Shown in pieces: positions 51,851 to 60,697 of a stretch of DNA of 64,000 nucleotides (its first letter is position 1; the number at the start of each line of letters is the position of its first letter). The translations under genes were made by a program, and so were the position numbers. This DNA is from Prorocentrum cordatum (lineage: Eukaryota > Sar > Dinophyceae > Prorocentrales > Prorocentraceae). Location: the NCBI GenBank assembly GCA_963575745.1, contig CAUYUJ010014609.1:91001-155000 (forward strand), written 5' to 3'. The notes under the pieces are model-generated. The model worked only from the letters and a program-made list of their open reading frames with translations, made no database searches and was not told the origin of the DNA.

Positions 51851-52025
51851 TGCAAAACCCCGAGGAGGGTTCTGCACGGGAGCTCGGTGACAGCGATGAC
51901 GATCGGTCACCTGTTTACCTCAGCACGGCGAAAAAAATCTCGGTAGCTTCAGCCGTTAAATATTGAGCCAAACGGTAACGGGGACACCTTCACTCCCCAG
52001 TCACCTGACTGCTCACGTATTAACA
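51851..52025 (-). repeat. 3' LTR of element 1
   Basis: 175 bp. Differs from the 5' LTR by about eight substitutions and one base lost within the SL-like segment (TATTGAGCC here, ACTTGAGCC there). Confidence 0.95.
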
Positions 52026-52034
52026 CCCCCCTTC
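52026..52034 (-). promoter_or_regulatory. polypurine tract of element 1
   Basis: Sense GAAGGGGGG directly precedes the 3' LTR (TGTTAATAC); the expected primer for plus-strand DNA synthesis. Confidence 0.8.
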
Positions 52035-52454
52035 GGACGCTAGTCCGCATAGGCTGACGGGGAGGCGTCAACAATCACGAAAACAGGTCAAGCTAGACAA
52101 AACGTCGCACGCAAATGACGTTAAGCCTCAAGTCTCTTCATCACACTGTTGAATTCGAAATGTCTCGTGACGGCGCTTACGAGCACCAAGTTTCCCACAC
52201 ATGTAACATGAGCTCGAGTAAACGCTTTTACTGTCACAAGTTCAAACGAAGCATCAAAAGTTTACACAGCAAGCTAGCATTTGGATGAGTTTGGTTGCTT
52301 TCGCTTTTTATTCGCCAAAACCTGCGGTGACAACAAGAGATGCGCACGCAAACAGACTCAGCTCAACAGGCTGCTGCCACTCGATCGTTAAGCCAAGTTA
52401 AGTGGGGAGATGAGGAAGAGCGTGAACTGCAGCATGTTGACTGCCTGCCATCTT
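52035..52454. other. element 1 untranslated region between the last ORF and the PPT
   Basis: 420 bp without an ORF. Confidence 0.6.
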
Positions 52455-54950
52455 TCACGGACGGCGCGGGCGCCTCGCCGACGGGGCCCGTGAACCCCTC
52501 GACCTCGGTAACCCGCGATGGCCCACGCCGGCTGCGGTGTAGGACGACACCCTGTTAAGGGCCTGCATCGGGCTGTAGTAATCGTTGTCCATGTACGCGT
52601 TAATGCGCTCCTCGTCGTCAAGCCAGCACCCCTCATCGTGGCTCTTGATTGAGCTGTCAACGATGTTGTGGTAAGTGCCGATGGCCCTCCAGTAACTGGC
52701 GTGGGGAGCCTTTAACAGAGGCCCATCGCCTGGATTGTTACGGAGGTGCTCTTCGACCGCAGCGCCGGTAAACGGGTTCACAGTCCAGGCCGGATCGGTA
52801 AGCCAGTTGGGGAAGTCGTCGCACGGTAACCAGCCAAACCAGCAAAGCTTCTCACGGTGATCGCTTTTACGCTCGGTGACATGATCGGCCGGCCAGTTAT
52901 CACGGTAAAGTGCCCTCACGGATCCCTGATCGTTAAGGGCAACTTCCAAGACGGTCTGGTGCCAGTAGACTGGAGGCTTGACCATCCTGCCCTTTAACTC
53001 CGCGGTGCTCCTGACCTCGAGGTCGTCGATGAAGTAGTTACGGTAATGCACCTGGAGCCCGTTCATGTAACGGCAGTAAAGCCTGGCAAGATCAGGCGTC
53101 GCAAAGCGAATCGCCGTAACTCCAGTCGAGATGTAACCGTGCGGCCCATGGGTGTCCTCCACCAGGTGCTTAACGGAGATCACGGTGAGGTTGCCGTGGG
53201 GCAGCATTCCTGCCCACGTTAGGAGGAGGCCGTTAAGCTGCTTCTCGTTCATCTCCGGCACCTTGTTGACGTACACTTGCGTGTCCGGGCAACTGTGGTG
53301 CTCAAACCACGATGGGTGAAGCTCGTTAAGGTGGAGTGGTGGCGAGTAGTCATCGTCAAATAGGGACTGCACGTGCCCAACCGCGTCAACCCATTCATCA
53401 TGCTTGGCCAACTCTTTGTCCGTTAACTGAGACCTCCAGCTGATCGGACCTTTCAACACGGCATAGCCGATGAAACCGTAAGCGTGTTGGCCGAAGATGT
53501 CAACGAACACGTCGTCGTAATCGTTAAGCTCCCGCCCGGTGTTGCCCTGAATGGATCTGCCGCCAGGGGTCGTTAACCCCGCCTTCGCCACGTGCCCGAC
53601 GAAGTTACCCTCAAACTTGCGCCAGTTATCACGTGTCTTCATCGTTAAGGCTACCACCTCCCTGGGATCAGGTTCCGCCTGAAAGTTAACGTCGTAGTCG
53701 TCGCTCCTGTTGTTCAGCATGGACATGCGACCGTTGACGCGGTACAGCGGGCGGTAAGTGGTGTCCTTGGCGACGATCCTGGAGTGCCTCTCAACCTGAT
53801 CAGTCGCGCGGTTAACGACCTGAGGCTGCGGTGGCGGGACGTGCTGGATCGGTAACCTCTTGGGCTCTGGAGGCGGGGGCTTCACGCCGGTAGCGCTGCT
53901 TGCCGCTCTGGACTCGCCGAGCCCCGGAGGGGGCGGCTTGGCCGGCCTCGCGTTGACGACGGGAGCAGGATCCTTTGGCGCCTCATCACGTTGACCACCA
54001 ACCGTTCGATCCTCGCCCATCTTCATGCCTATCTGCATCAACTCCTCCAGCTCCCGTTGACGTTCACGCATGGCCTTCGGCGCCCGCTTGTAAACAGGCT
54101 GTGGCTCTTCACCGCCCTGCCGGCTCAACGGTGACGCTCGAATCTTGTTCGGCGACACGGACCGCCGACTCCCCCCGGCTTTAGCGGTTACGCCGGCTAG
54201 GTCCTGAGTAGGGGGAGCCTTGCCTGGCGGAGCCACGTTAACCTGCTGCGCTGGGGGCGCGCCCGTGGCCATGGGCCCGGCTGCCGCGGTGGCGGCAACG
54301 GGTGGCGCCTTGGCGGGCGCTGCCGTCGGGGGCGACCCAGGTAACGGCGGCGGCACCTGCGGAACATCGGTAACCGAGGAGTTGATCGGGTCATCCAAGA
54401 ACTTCTGCAAACCCTCAAGCCTCTCGGTAACTCCCACTAGAATACGTAGCGCCGCATCACGTTTACCTTCGAGGTCCTGCAGGGGCGTGATATTCTCGGT
54501 AAGGCGCCTGGCGGTAATCAAGAGGCAACCGATATTCTCGTTAATGCGCCGGTACTTGGATGCATTCTCCGCCGTGTTAACCTCCGAGTCGCGATTCTTG
54601 ATGTTCAACTCTGTCACCATCGCCACAAGGTTGTTAACCTCGTCCTGCGCCCTCTTCAGGTTCTCGTTGACATCGTCACTGGCGTGAACCAATGCGGTGT
54701 TCTGCTGCGTTAAGTCAACGATCCTCCGCGCCATATCATCGGCGACCCTCTGCATCTCGTCAACGTGCTTATCATAGGCCCCGTGGAAGTTAATGGCCAT
54801 GTTGGTGAGGGTCACGGTGAACGCATGAGCGACGTTGACGATATCGTCGACGCGGCGATTGAGGTTCTCGCGCGCAACCGGCCCTGCCCCAGGCGGGCTC
54901 TGGTCGACCGCCGCGCCGTTGATCGTGACGTTGACTTGATGGTCCGCCAT
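52455..54950 (-). CDS. element 1 extra ORF downstream of pol, coiled coil + Pro-rich linker + RRM-like domain (831 aa)
   Basis: The start is taken at the first ATG (54950), giving MADHQVNVTINGAAV; the frame itself is open from 55037 and is in phase with the RT ORF that stops at 55038. Residues ~30-185 are helical and heptad-like (VDEMQRVADDMARRIVDLTQ, ENLKRAQDEVNNLVAMVTEL). Residues ~190-390 are Pro/Ala-rich with PPPP and a basic SRRSVSPNKIRASP patch. Residues ~555-645 resemble an RRM fold: QVYVNKVP strand, LNGLLLTWAGM helix, GVTAIRFATPDLARLYCRYM with an RNP1-like strand and helix. The rest (WFGWLPCDDFPNWLTDPAW) is unknown. Ty1/copia elements normally end pol with RNase H; a third ORF here is unusual. 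It could act as a second Gag-like or RNA-binding protein. No signal peptide or membrane segment is seen, so it is not an obvious envelope. It is GC-richer than gag-pol. Confidence 0.7.
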   Translation of the reverse strand: MADHQVNVTINGAAVDQSPPGAGPVARENLNRRVDDIVNVAHAFTVTLTNMAINFHGAYDKHVDEMQRVADDMARRIVDLTQQNTALVHASDDVNENLKRAQDEVNNLVAMVTELNIKNRDSEVNTAENASKYRRINENIGCLLITARRLTENITPLQDLEGKRDAALRILVGVTERLEGLQKFLDDPINSSVTDVPQVPPPLPGSPPTAAPAKAPPVAATAAAGPMATGAPPAQQVNVAPPGKAPPTQDLAGVTAKAGGSRRSVSPNKIRASPLSRQGGEEPQPVYKRAPKAMRERQRELEELMQIGMKMGEDRTVGGQRDEAPKDPAPVVNARPAKPPPPGLGESRAASSATGVKPPPPEPKRLPIQHVPPPQPQVVNRATDQVERHSRIVAKDTTYRPLYRVNGRMSMLNNRSDDYDVNFQAEPDPREVVALTMKTRDNWRKFEGNFVGHVAKAGLTTPGGRSIQGNTGRELNDYDDVFVDIFGQHAYGFIGYAVLKGPISWRSQLTDKELAKHDEWVDAVGHVQSLFDDDYSPPLHLNELHPSWFEHHSCPDTQVYVNKVPEMNEKQLNGLLLTWAGMLPHGNLTVISVKHLVEDTHGPHGYISTGVTAIRFATPDLARLYCRYMNGLQVHYRNYFIDDLEVRSTAELKGRMVKPPVYWHQTVLEVALNDQGSVRALYRDNWPADHVTERKSDHREKLCWFGWLPCDDFPNWLTDPAWTVNPFTGAAVEEHLRNNPGDGPLLKAPHASYWRAIGTYHNIVDSSIKSHDEGCWLDDEERINAYMDNDYYSPMQALNRVSSYTAAGVGHRGLPRSRGSRAPSARRPRRP

Positions 54951-55037
54951 GCTTTCGTTCACGCTCGACGGAAAAGGGTAAAGGATGGAGGAAGCTTTAA
55001 TCAAGACAGCTTGCTTGACAGAAATGAGCTGCGGATG

Positions 55038-58001
55038 TCAACACTCGGTGGCCGGCGCAAGGCTGTGCCGACCTGTTAATGCGCTTTGGTTTGTGTTTAG
55101 CAGATGTGTGCTCGTACTTACACGACTGACATACTTGGTTAATGCATCTGCTACGTTCTCATGAGCACCTACTTTCGCAATTCGAATCACTCCCTCCTTT
55201 ACCTTCTGCTGCAGCCACAGTTGACATACTTCAATGTGTCTTACTTTTCCTAAACCTCGTCTACTCGCAATCGCGATTGCAGCCGTGGCATCACTTTTCA
55301 AGGCGATCTCAACTTCCAAGTTAAAATCCCTCAACACTGCCTGAAGTCCCAGTCCGACTGATCCTCCTTTCACAAGCCCGTAATACTCTGCTTCCCCTGA
55401 CGATAATGCAATTACACTTTGAGTTGTGCTCCAAGATTTTATAAGGTGTTTACCCCACATCACTACTCCTCCACTCGTAGACTTCCTAGTTCGTTTACAT
55501 CCTGCATAATCTGTGTCCGTCCAAATCGTCAACTCTCGAGGCTGCTCTTGATACTGATACACGTAACTGCTTCTGCTGCGATACTTCAAATACTTTCCTA
55601 GCTTGACTAGACCTTTCCACGAACCCATAGTTGGCTTTGACATGGTCCTAGCAAGTTCTTTTACTGAATACTGTATGTCCGATCTGTCTTGAGCTAAATA
55701 ATTCGCTCTAGCCGTTAATGCCTGATATCGCTTAGTCATGCTGGGCGAAAGTTCTACCTCGTCTCCCTCCTCAACTGGAATGCGTTCACCTGGCACCTCA
55801 GTCCTCACTTTTACTCCCTCAAGTTCAAGCTCTTTCACAATTATTTCCGCATGCCTTTGATCAGCCTCATATCTCAATCCTTCCTCAGTCCACTCCACAA
55901 TCCTGTTAAGAATCCTGATCGCCTTCATGTCTTCCTCCCCCGGTCCAAGTCGTCCTCCCACTTGTACCTCAAACTCCTCCTTTATTTTATTTTCAAACCA
56001 ATCGAGGTCAAGGTCACCACCTAGTAGAGTAAAGTCATCCCCATGGACCGTTAACCATAGGGCTCGGGTCTCGTGCTTAAACACGCACGGTGACGCAACT
56101 CCACTCTTGAACCCAACTTTAATGGCAAAGTCCATGTAACAGTCTGCCCAGTTGCTTGCCGCATCTCTTGTTCCATACATTGACTTCAGTAACTTTCCAC
56201 ACATGCCCGGCTCGTAATCCTCATCCGGTAGCCTGATGAATATGTCTTTCTTTGCAGGAGCGTAAAAGTAAGCTCGTTTGATGTCAGTGAATGCCAGCTT
56301 TAATCCTTTCTCGCGCTCGCCTTTCTTAAATCCCACTCCTTCGGTAACCGCCATTGAGAAGAGTAGCTTCTGTGCTTCCAGTGGGGGCGTAGCCGCAAAT
56401 ATATTCTTTTCTTTGGAGTTGTATTTAACTCGTTGGGCCACTAGCCTTGACCTGTGGTCAGGGCTTAACTCATCTCCTTTGTTAATATCTATCCATCGGG
56501 TTCCAATGGGTGCCTTCCCCGCAACTTGCCAGCACACTTCTTCTTTCACTTTCTCGTAAACTTTGTGCTTTCTAAACTGCCCCATCTCTTCCTGACGCGC
56601 TTTCATTGTTAGTTTAGGATCAAGTTCGTTTCCTGTAACATCGCCCCATGCTTGGATTATCTCTCCATTCTCCTTGTGAACGACGTTAATCATATTCATG
56701 GGGAGAGGTTTAACTGCGCCAACCTTTTCACACGCTGCACAGGTACTGGGCGTTTTGAGCCAACCCTCATGTTCACATGCACTGCACTTCCACTTGTGTG
56801 GGGCAGTCTCGCCAACGGCTTCATATGTAAAGGTGGTAGAAATGTTAACCGGTCCCTTCTTGAACATTCTCCTCCTTTCTCTGCCCGTGATCTCGTTCAC
56901 GGACCTGTCTTCGATAACTTTCCCAGTGTCCAAGTCAACGGTAAGTCTCCTGACGCATGAGTTCCATCGTGGTCCACTTGATCCTGGTAACATCAATCTT
57001 TTGGTTCCATAGTCGTTTCTCGTCCATATTAACTGGTGCTTGTGCTCTCTGTCTTGGTCCGCATGGTCACATGCCCAGTTAGTTTCGTTTATCGGCATTT
57101 CACTTTGCTCCTCTTCAGCAACTTCCATATTTGCCGTTTCCTCCTCTTTAAATGCACCTCCTTGACGTCCGTCAATCTTCCTTTGTTCCACAAGTCCCTT
57201 CAATATCGCTCGGCACAACTTGTCTGGATAAACTTCTGATCGGTGAGTCCTTCCGCCACCAGTTAACTCCATGTGTCGATGTTGCCCCTTGCACCTCCAA
57301 CTTAACTCACGGCCTATGGCCGGGCTGTTTGTCATGAACTTGGTTGGTTTTTTAATGAACATCTCCTCACCTTTGACCATCTGCTTCAAATCGTAACAGC
57401 ATAAGTCTCCATTGTAAACTTTAACATCTTTGTTTCTGAGCAACCGTTGCACTGTTGATGTACTCCAACTGGTCGCACCCGCGGGATGTTCAAACAGAAA
57501 GTATAACCCATTTCGCCGTTGAATTTCACAAAGCTCCATCGCAAATGTTAGGTGCTTGATCCCGTAGTCCAACATTTGTTTTACTCGGTCAGCACCTAAT
57601 CTTTTGAAGTTAAACGCTTGGAGTCTGCTGAAAGCTGCGCGCATGAGACTTACCACTAGTAACAGGGCTGACTTGGACTGAACTATCTGTTTTGCTTTCG
57701 CTCGCATGGCTGGCGCGTTAAAGTCCCATGAGTTACCATGTTGGTCGCACGTTGTCAAGTCCATTGCTAACCCAGGTATCAATCCCATTTTCTCTGCCAT
57801 GCCCGTTACCCTTACTGGCGAATATGCCTCGGTTGCGTGCGCCTGAATTTCATGTTGATTCGCGCCGTGAAGCTCGGCGGCCCTCCTGACTTCGTTTAAC
57901 TGACGCACGACGTCCAAATCCCCGCTCATCAACCACTCAACCAGCTCAGAGTCAAATCCCATCATGTTCAGTCCCAGTCTGATATCATTTACTTCTGACA
58001 T
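55038..58001 (-). CDS. element 1 Pol part: methyltransferase-like domain, zinc ribbon, reverse transcriptase, RNase H (987 aa)
   Basis: Residues 75-270 follow the dinoflagellate retroelement methyltransferase-like pattern: GLAMDLTTCDQHGNSWDFN, SLMRAAFSRLQAFN (118-131), YFLFEHPAGATSWS (167-180), GDLCCYDL. The family usually shows a P-x-C in the 118-125 segment; here it is L-M-R, so the nucleophilic Cys is missing. C406, C409, C421 and C424 form a zinc ribbon. RT (RVT_2): APIGTRWIDINKGDEL, KLAFTDIKRAYF (D573), WLTVHGDDFTLL (D655-D656; HGDD instead of YVDD). RNase H: WTDTDYAG (D829), SSGEAEYYG (E870), KSDATAAIA (D904), ending ENVADALTK. The ORF is whole but cut from integrase upstream by a single in-frame TAG at 58046-58044. 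Confidence 0.85.
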   Translation of the reverse strand: MSEVNDIRLGLNMMGFDSELVEWLMSGDLDVVRQLNEVRRAAELHGANQHEIQAHATEAYSPVRVTGMAEKMGLIPGLAMDLTTCDQHGNSWDFNAPAMRAKAKQIVQSKSALLLVVSLMRAAFSRLQAFNFKRLGADRVKQMLDYGIKHLTFAMELCEIQRRNGLYFLFEHPAGATSWSTSTVQRLLRNKDVKVYNGDLCCYDLKQMVKGEEMFIKKPTKFMTNSPAIGRELSWRCKGQHRHMELTGGGRTHRSEVYPDKLCRAILKGLVEQRKIDGRQGGAFKEEETANMEVAEEEQSEMPINETNWACDHADQDREHKHQLIWTRNDYGTKRLMLPGSSGPRWNSCVRRLTVDLDTGKVIEDRSVNEITGRERRRMFKKGPVNISTTFTYEAVGETAPHKWKCSACEHEGWLKTPSTCAACEKVGAVKPLPMNMINVVHKENGEIIQAWGDVTGNELDPKLTMKARQEEMGQFRKHKVYEKVKEEVCWQVAGKAPIGTRWIDINKGDELSPDHRSRLVAQRVKYNSKEKNIFAATPPLEAQKLLFSMAVTEGVGFKKGEREKGLKLAFTDIKRAYFYAPAKKDIFIRLPDEDYEPGMCGKLLKSMYGTRDAASNWADCYMDFAIKVGFKSGVASPCVFKHETRALWLTVHGDDFTLLGGDLDLDWFENKIKEEFEVQVGGRLGPGEEDMKAIRILNRIVEWTEEGLRYEADQRHAEIIVKELELEGVKVRTEVPGERIPVEEGDEVELSPSMTKRYQALTARANYLAQDRSDIQYSVKELARTMSKPTMGSWKGLVKLGKYLKYRSRSSYVYQYQEQPRELTIWTDTDYAGCKRTRKSTSGGVVMWGKHLIKSWSTTQSVIALSSGEAEYYGLVKGGSVGLGLQAVLRDFNLEVEIALKSDATAAIAIASRRGLGKVRHIEVCQLWLQQKVKEGVIRIAKVGAHENVADALTKYVSRVSTSTHLLNTNQSALTGRHSLAPATEC

Positions 58002-58043
58002 CTCTTCATATTGTTCCGGGTTAAGTTGGCGATGCTGAGTTGC

Positions 58044-58949
58044 CTACTGATCTTCTTCGTCGTGGTCACCTTCTGCTTTCCGTTTAATCGGTTCACTTGG
58101 TGGGTCCTTCATTTCTTCATCTTCAATTTCAAACTCGGTCCACCCGGTCCAGTAACCGTGAAAGGGGTTTCCCATTGCCCATGTTTGATCATCTCCCTCT
58201 TTGCCGTACCAAGCATCTTCATGCTCACGTATTCCACCGCTGTCGTTTAGAATGGCATGGGTAAATCTCCTGGGTTTAAGTTTATCCCAATCGACAGGGC
58301 ATCCACCATTGGTGGGAAAGGCTAACTCTCTTCTTGGTCGCCTGTGTTGACAGAAAACTTTGTTTCCTTTTATCACCCACTCATCTTTTGCATCCTCAAC
58401 TTTGGCACTCGGCGGGGGTGGTGCGTTAAGTTTCGGTCTCTTCGCTTGACTTTCTGATTCCTGATCTTGACTTTCAGACGCACGGCTTTTACCTTCGAGT
58501 CTCAGATGGGCCGAGGCTAACCTTGCTTGTATGTTTGGGCTTTCTTGTCTCTTTAACCACTCGACCACGCGAGCTCTGCAATCAGCATCATGTGGTTTAT
58601 GCTCTTTGTCGCCTCTAACTAAGCATTTACACCCGTAACATCCCGGCGTCGGTCCCATTGTCGGATATTCGTGCTTCTTTACGGCTATTCCTCGCGCAAT
58701 CAGCGGCTTCGTCTCAGGCGCCGTTAACTCTTGCTCTGGCAAATCCATGGGGACCATAATTCTAGACTGTAACTCCATTCCTGCCGTGTTGGGGTCAGGC
58801 TGCCAAGGTAACCCCTTCATCTCGGTGATTTCGTTCATACTCCATCTTTCCGCTTCACTTCCCTTTCGTTTGAACTCGTGCGCCTTGATCGCTCCGTTCG
58901 GTGTTCCAATGATGAGCTCCTGACTCTTCTCGTAAAATCCCAAAAACAC
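58044..58949 (-). pseudogene. element 1 integrase C-terminal part (after in-frame TGA)
   Basis: Continues the integrase frame across one TGA: MRWES, stop, then VFLGFYEKSQELIIGTPNG, the usual W..G(V/I)FLG segment after a copia integrase core. The original codon was probably GGA. Further on, GCYGCKCLVRGDKEHKPHDA, DC is a Cys/His zinc-binding cluster, and the tail (YWTGWTEFEIEDEEMKDPPS) is acidic. It ends in TAG, after which the frame stays open into the RT ORF. In a live element, IN-RT would be one polyprotein. Confidence 0.75.
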
Positions 58950-59762
58950 TCAACTTTCCCATCTCATTTCAAGCTGTTCACGGCCTTTGTGCGCAGGCGT
59001 CTTTAAATACATGACACATTCACCGAACTCAGGAATTTGTTTGTTAAACTTCCTCCCCCTACATCTTTCATGGGCTGTCTTTCCATCTGTATCTATCGTG
59101 AACTTGTTAATCAGAGAAGACGCATAACTTACCATCCATGGTATAATCGCATGGCTTTCACTAAACTCGGTCTTGTAATTGGCATCCAAGGCGCTCTTTA
59201 ATGTCCTGCCTTGCCCTTGCACCGTTCTAACAGCTCTCTCAATTTCACCGTTGGCCTTTGAATCGCCTACAGGACTGACTTCAACACTCGACGCTTTAAT
59301 CCTGTTGGCCAGCGCCGTAATTGCCGCTTCTCCATCACTTTTAAGTATAACCTTCTTATATCCGGTAAAGCCGATCATGTCACATCCCACTTTCACTGAG
59401 TATGGATCCACTGGATCCACCCCTTTCTTCAACAACACCCGGCTCCACGTTAATTCGGTTCCCCTGCAATGCATAACCAGAATTAGGTTACCATTGCTCG
59501 CACTTTCGCCTTCTTCCTTTCTTCCTTTAAGCCACATGTGATCCATTGAAATTACTGGTACACCTCCGTTCCTTTTCCTTTTACGTCTCCTGTGATTGCG
59601 CCTACGCGCTTTGCCCCTAACGCAATGTGGGCACCAACTTCGGTAAGGTAAATGCGTTGCATTGTGCGCCTCAACTTCCTCCTTTGACGGTCTCATGTCA
59701 CAGTGAACTTTCTTCGGTAACTCTGCTTCGTCACTCACAAACACGTCTTCTACGTCACTCAA
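58950..59762 (-). CDS. element 1 integrase core (270 aa)
   Basis: Zinc-finger part H33-x3-H37-x6-C44-x2-C47 (HNATHLPYRSWCPHC). Core: VISMDHMWLKG (D74), VILKSDGEAAI (D143), DSKANGEIERAVR (Glu at 173/175), the D-D-E triad of retroviral-type integrases. The enzyme joins element DNA to the host chromosome. A basic stretch (RRRNHRRRKRKRNG, 53-66) could be a nuclear-localisation signal. The ORF is out of frame with the protease upstream and stops at a TGA that appears to be a mutation. Confidence 0.85.
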   Translation of the reverse strand: MSDVEDVFVSDEAELPKKVHCDMRPSKEEVEAHNATHLPYRSWCPHCVRGKARRRNHRRRKRKRNGGVPVISMDHMWLKGRKEEGESASNGNLILVMHCRGTELTWSRVLLKKGVDPVDPYSVKVGCDMIGFTGYKKVILKSDGEAAITALANRIKASSVEVSPVGDSKANGEIERAVRTVQGQGRTLKSALDANYKTEFSESHAIIPWMVSYASSLINKFTIDTDGKTAHERCRGRKFNKQIPEFGECVMYLKTPAHKGREQLEMRWES

Positions 59763-59854
59763 CTCACTTTCGCTGCCCCCACTTTCACTCCCTTCGCCTT
59801 CTTCGGTGTGATAGACGTTTAAGTTTTCGCTTGGTCTTACGGGTAATGAGGGGC

Positions 59855-60577
59855 TTAGTGGAACAGGTCCGCCTCGAGGGTTCCCGGCCGCGGAAAACCC
59901 TCAGCTGCGTTTACTTCACTCTTGGGCTTGACAGCCTCCACCGGTCCCTTCGGCGCCATGATGTTAAGCTGGAACGTGCCATTCTTCTCGTGGATGGTCG
60001 TACATTTACCCGTGGCCTTATTCATAATATGACTCAGGGATTTCCCGTTGAGGTCCTTGTCGAATACAACTCTGTTTCCAGCGTTTACCATCTCTCTGAC
60101 AGATCCCAGAACTTTGTTGACTTCCGCCACTTGAATTGGCATGCTGACTGAGTTTCCATGTTCATTCTTGCCGGTTACTACCCGCTGCCCGTAGTTCTTT
60201 ATCGTCGCTCCGTTTGCCGCGCTGTAGTGTCTTCCCTGATTTGACGCATCTGTCTGTTTAATGGGGAAGTAGGTGCCTATTCTTGGGGGTCCTGCCGTGT
60301 TGTACGCTCCAGAGTCCACGGTAACCACGATTGTTTCGTGCGTTGTGCTCTGAGGTGGCACCGCGTTAATTTCTGGGTCACAGTCTCGCATTTCGATTAG
60401 CCCAATTTCTCCACATTTCTCCAACCAACTCTTTTCCTGCTTTATGCTTTTACTTATCCTCTGGTCCCACTGATTCACATGATTGCAGTTCCCGTTGCAC
60501 TGATGCTCCTGGTGAGCTTTTCTCATGTCCACTGCGATTTTACGCGGCATTTTCTTTCTGGAATGTGAGGGCAACAC
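59855..60577 (-). CDS. element 1 aspartic protease (240 aa)
   Basis: ETIVVTVDSGAYNTAGPPRI carries the D88-S89-G90 active site of a retropepsin. ATIKNYGQRVV and REMVNAGNRVVFDKD are the later strands. N-terminal CNGNCNHVNQW contains extra Cys/His. The frame is already open upstream (AEEINGQWVLPSHSRKKMPR), so the listed start is only the first permitted codon; in the intact element this was probably fused to Gag. It ends in TAA, followed by a frame change before integrase. Confidence 0.75.
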   Translation of the reverse strand: MLPSHSRKKMPRKIAVDMRKAHQEHQCNGNCNHVNQWDQRISKSIKQEKSWLEKCGEIGLIEMRDCDPEINAVPPQSTTHETIVVTVDSGAYNTAGPPRIGTYFPIKQTDASNQGRHYSAANGATIKNYGQRVVTGKNEHGNSVSMPIQVAEVNKVLGSVREMVNAGNRVVFDKDLNGKSLSHIMNKATGKCTTIHEKNGTFQLNIMAPKGPVEAVKPKSEVNAAEGFPRPGTLEADLFH

Positions 60578-60697
60578 CCATTGTCCGTTAATCTCCTCAG
60601 CCGTGGGCGGTTCCAGTGACGTTCACTTCATCATTCATCTCAACACTGAGCACATGCTGCGGTTGTCCAAACGAGGTGGTTTGTTCACTTTCCGCGT

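Noticed and set aside
51961-52020. Intact spliced-leader RNA gene
   Set aside because: Only SL-like bases inside the LTR; no SL intron, Sm site or repeat unit of an SL gene.
54220-54687. + strand ORF over ORF3 of element 1
   Set aside because: Shadow of the - strand coiled-coil and Pro-rich coding sequence.
52455-54950. Envelope glycoprotein for the extra ORF of element 1
   Set aside because: No signal peptide, membrane segment or cysteine pattern.
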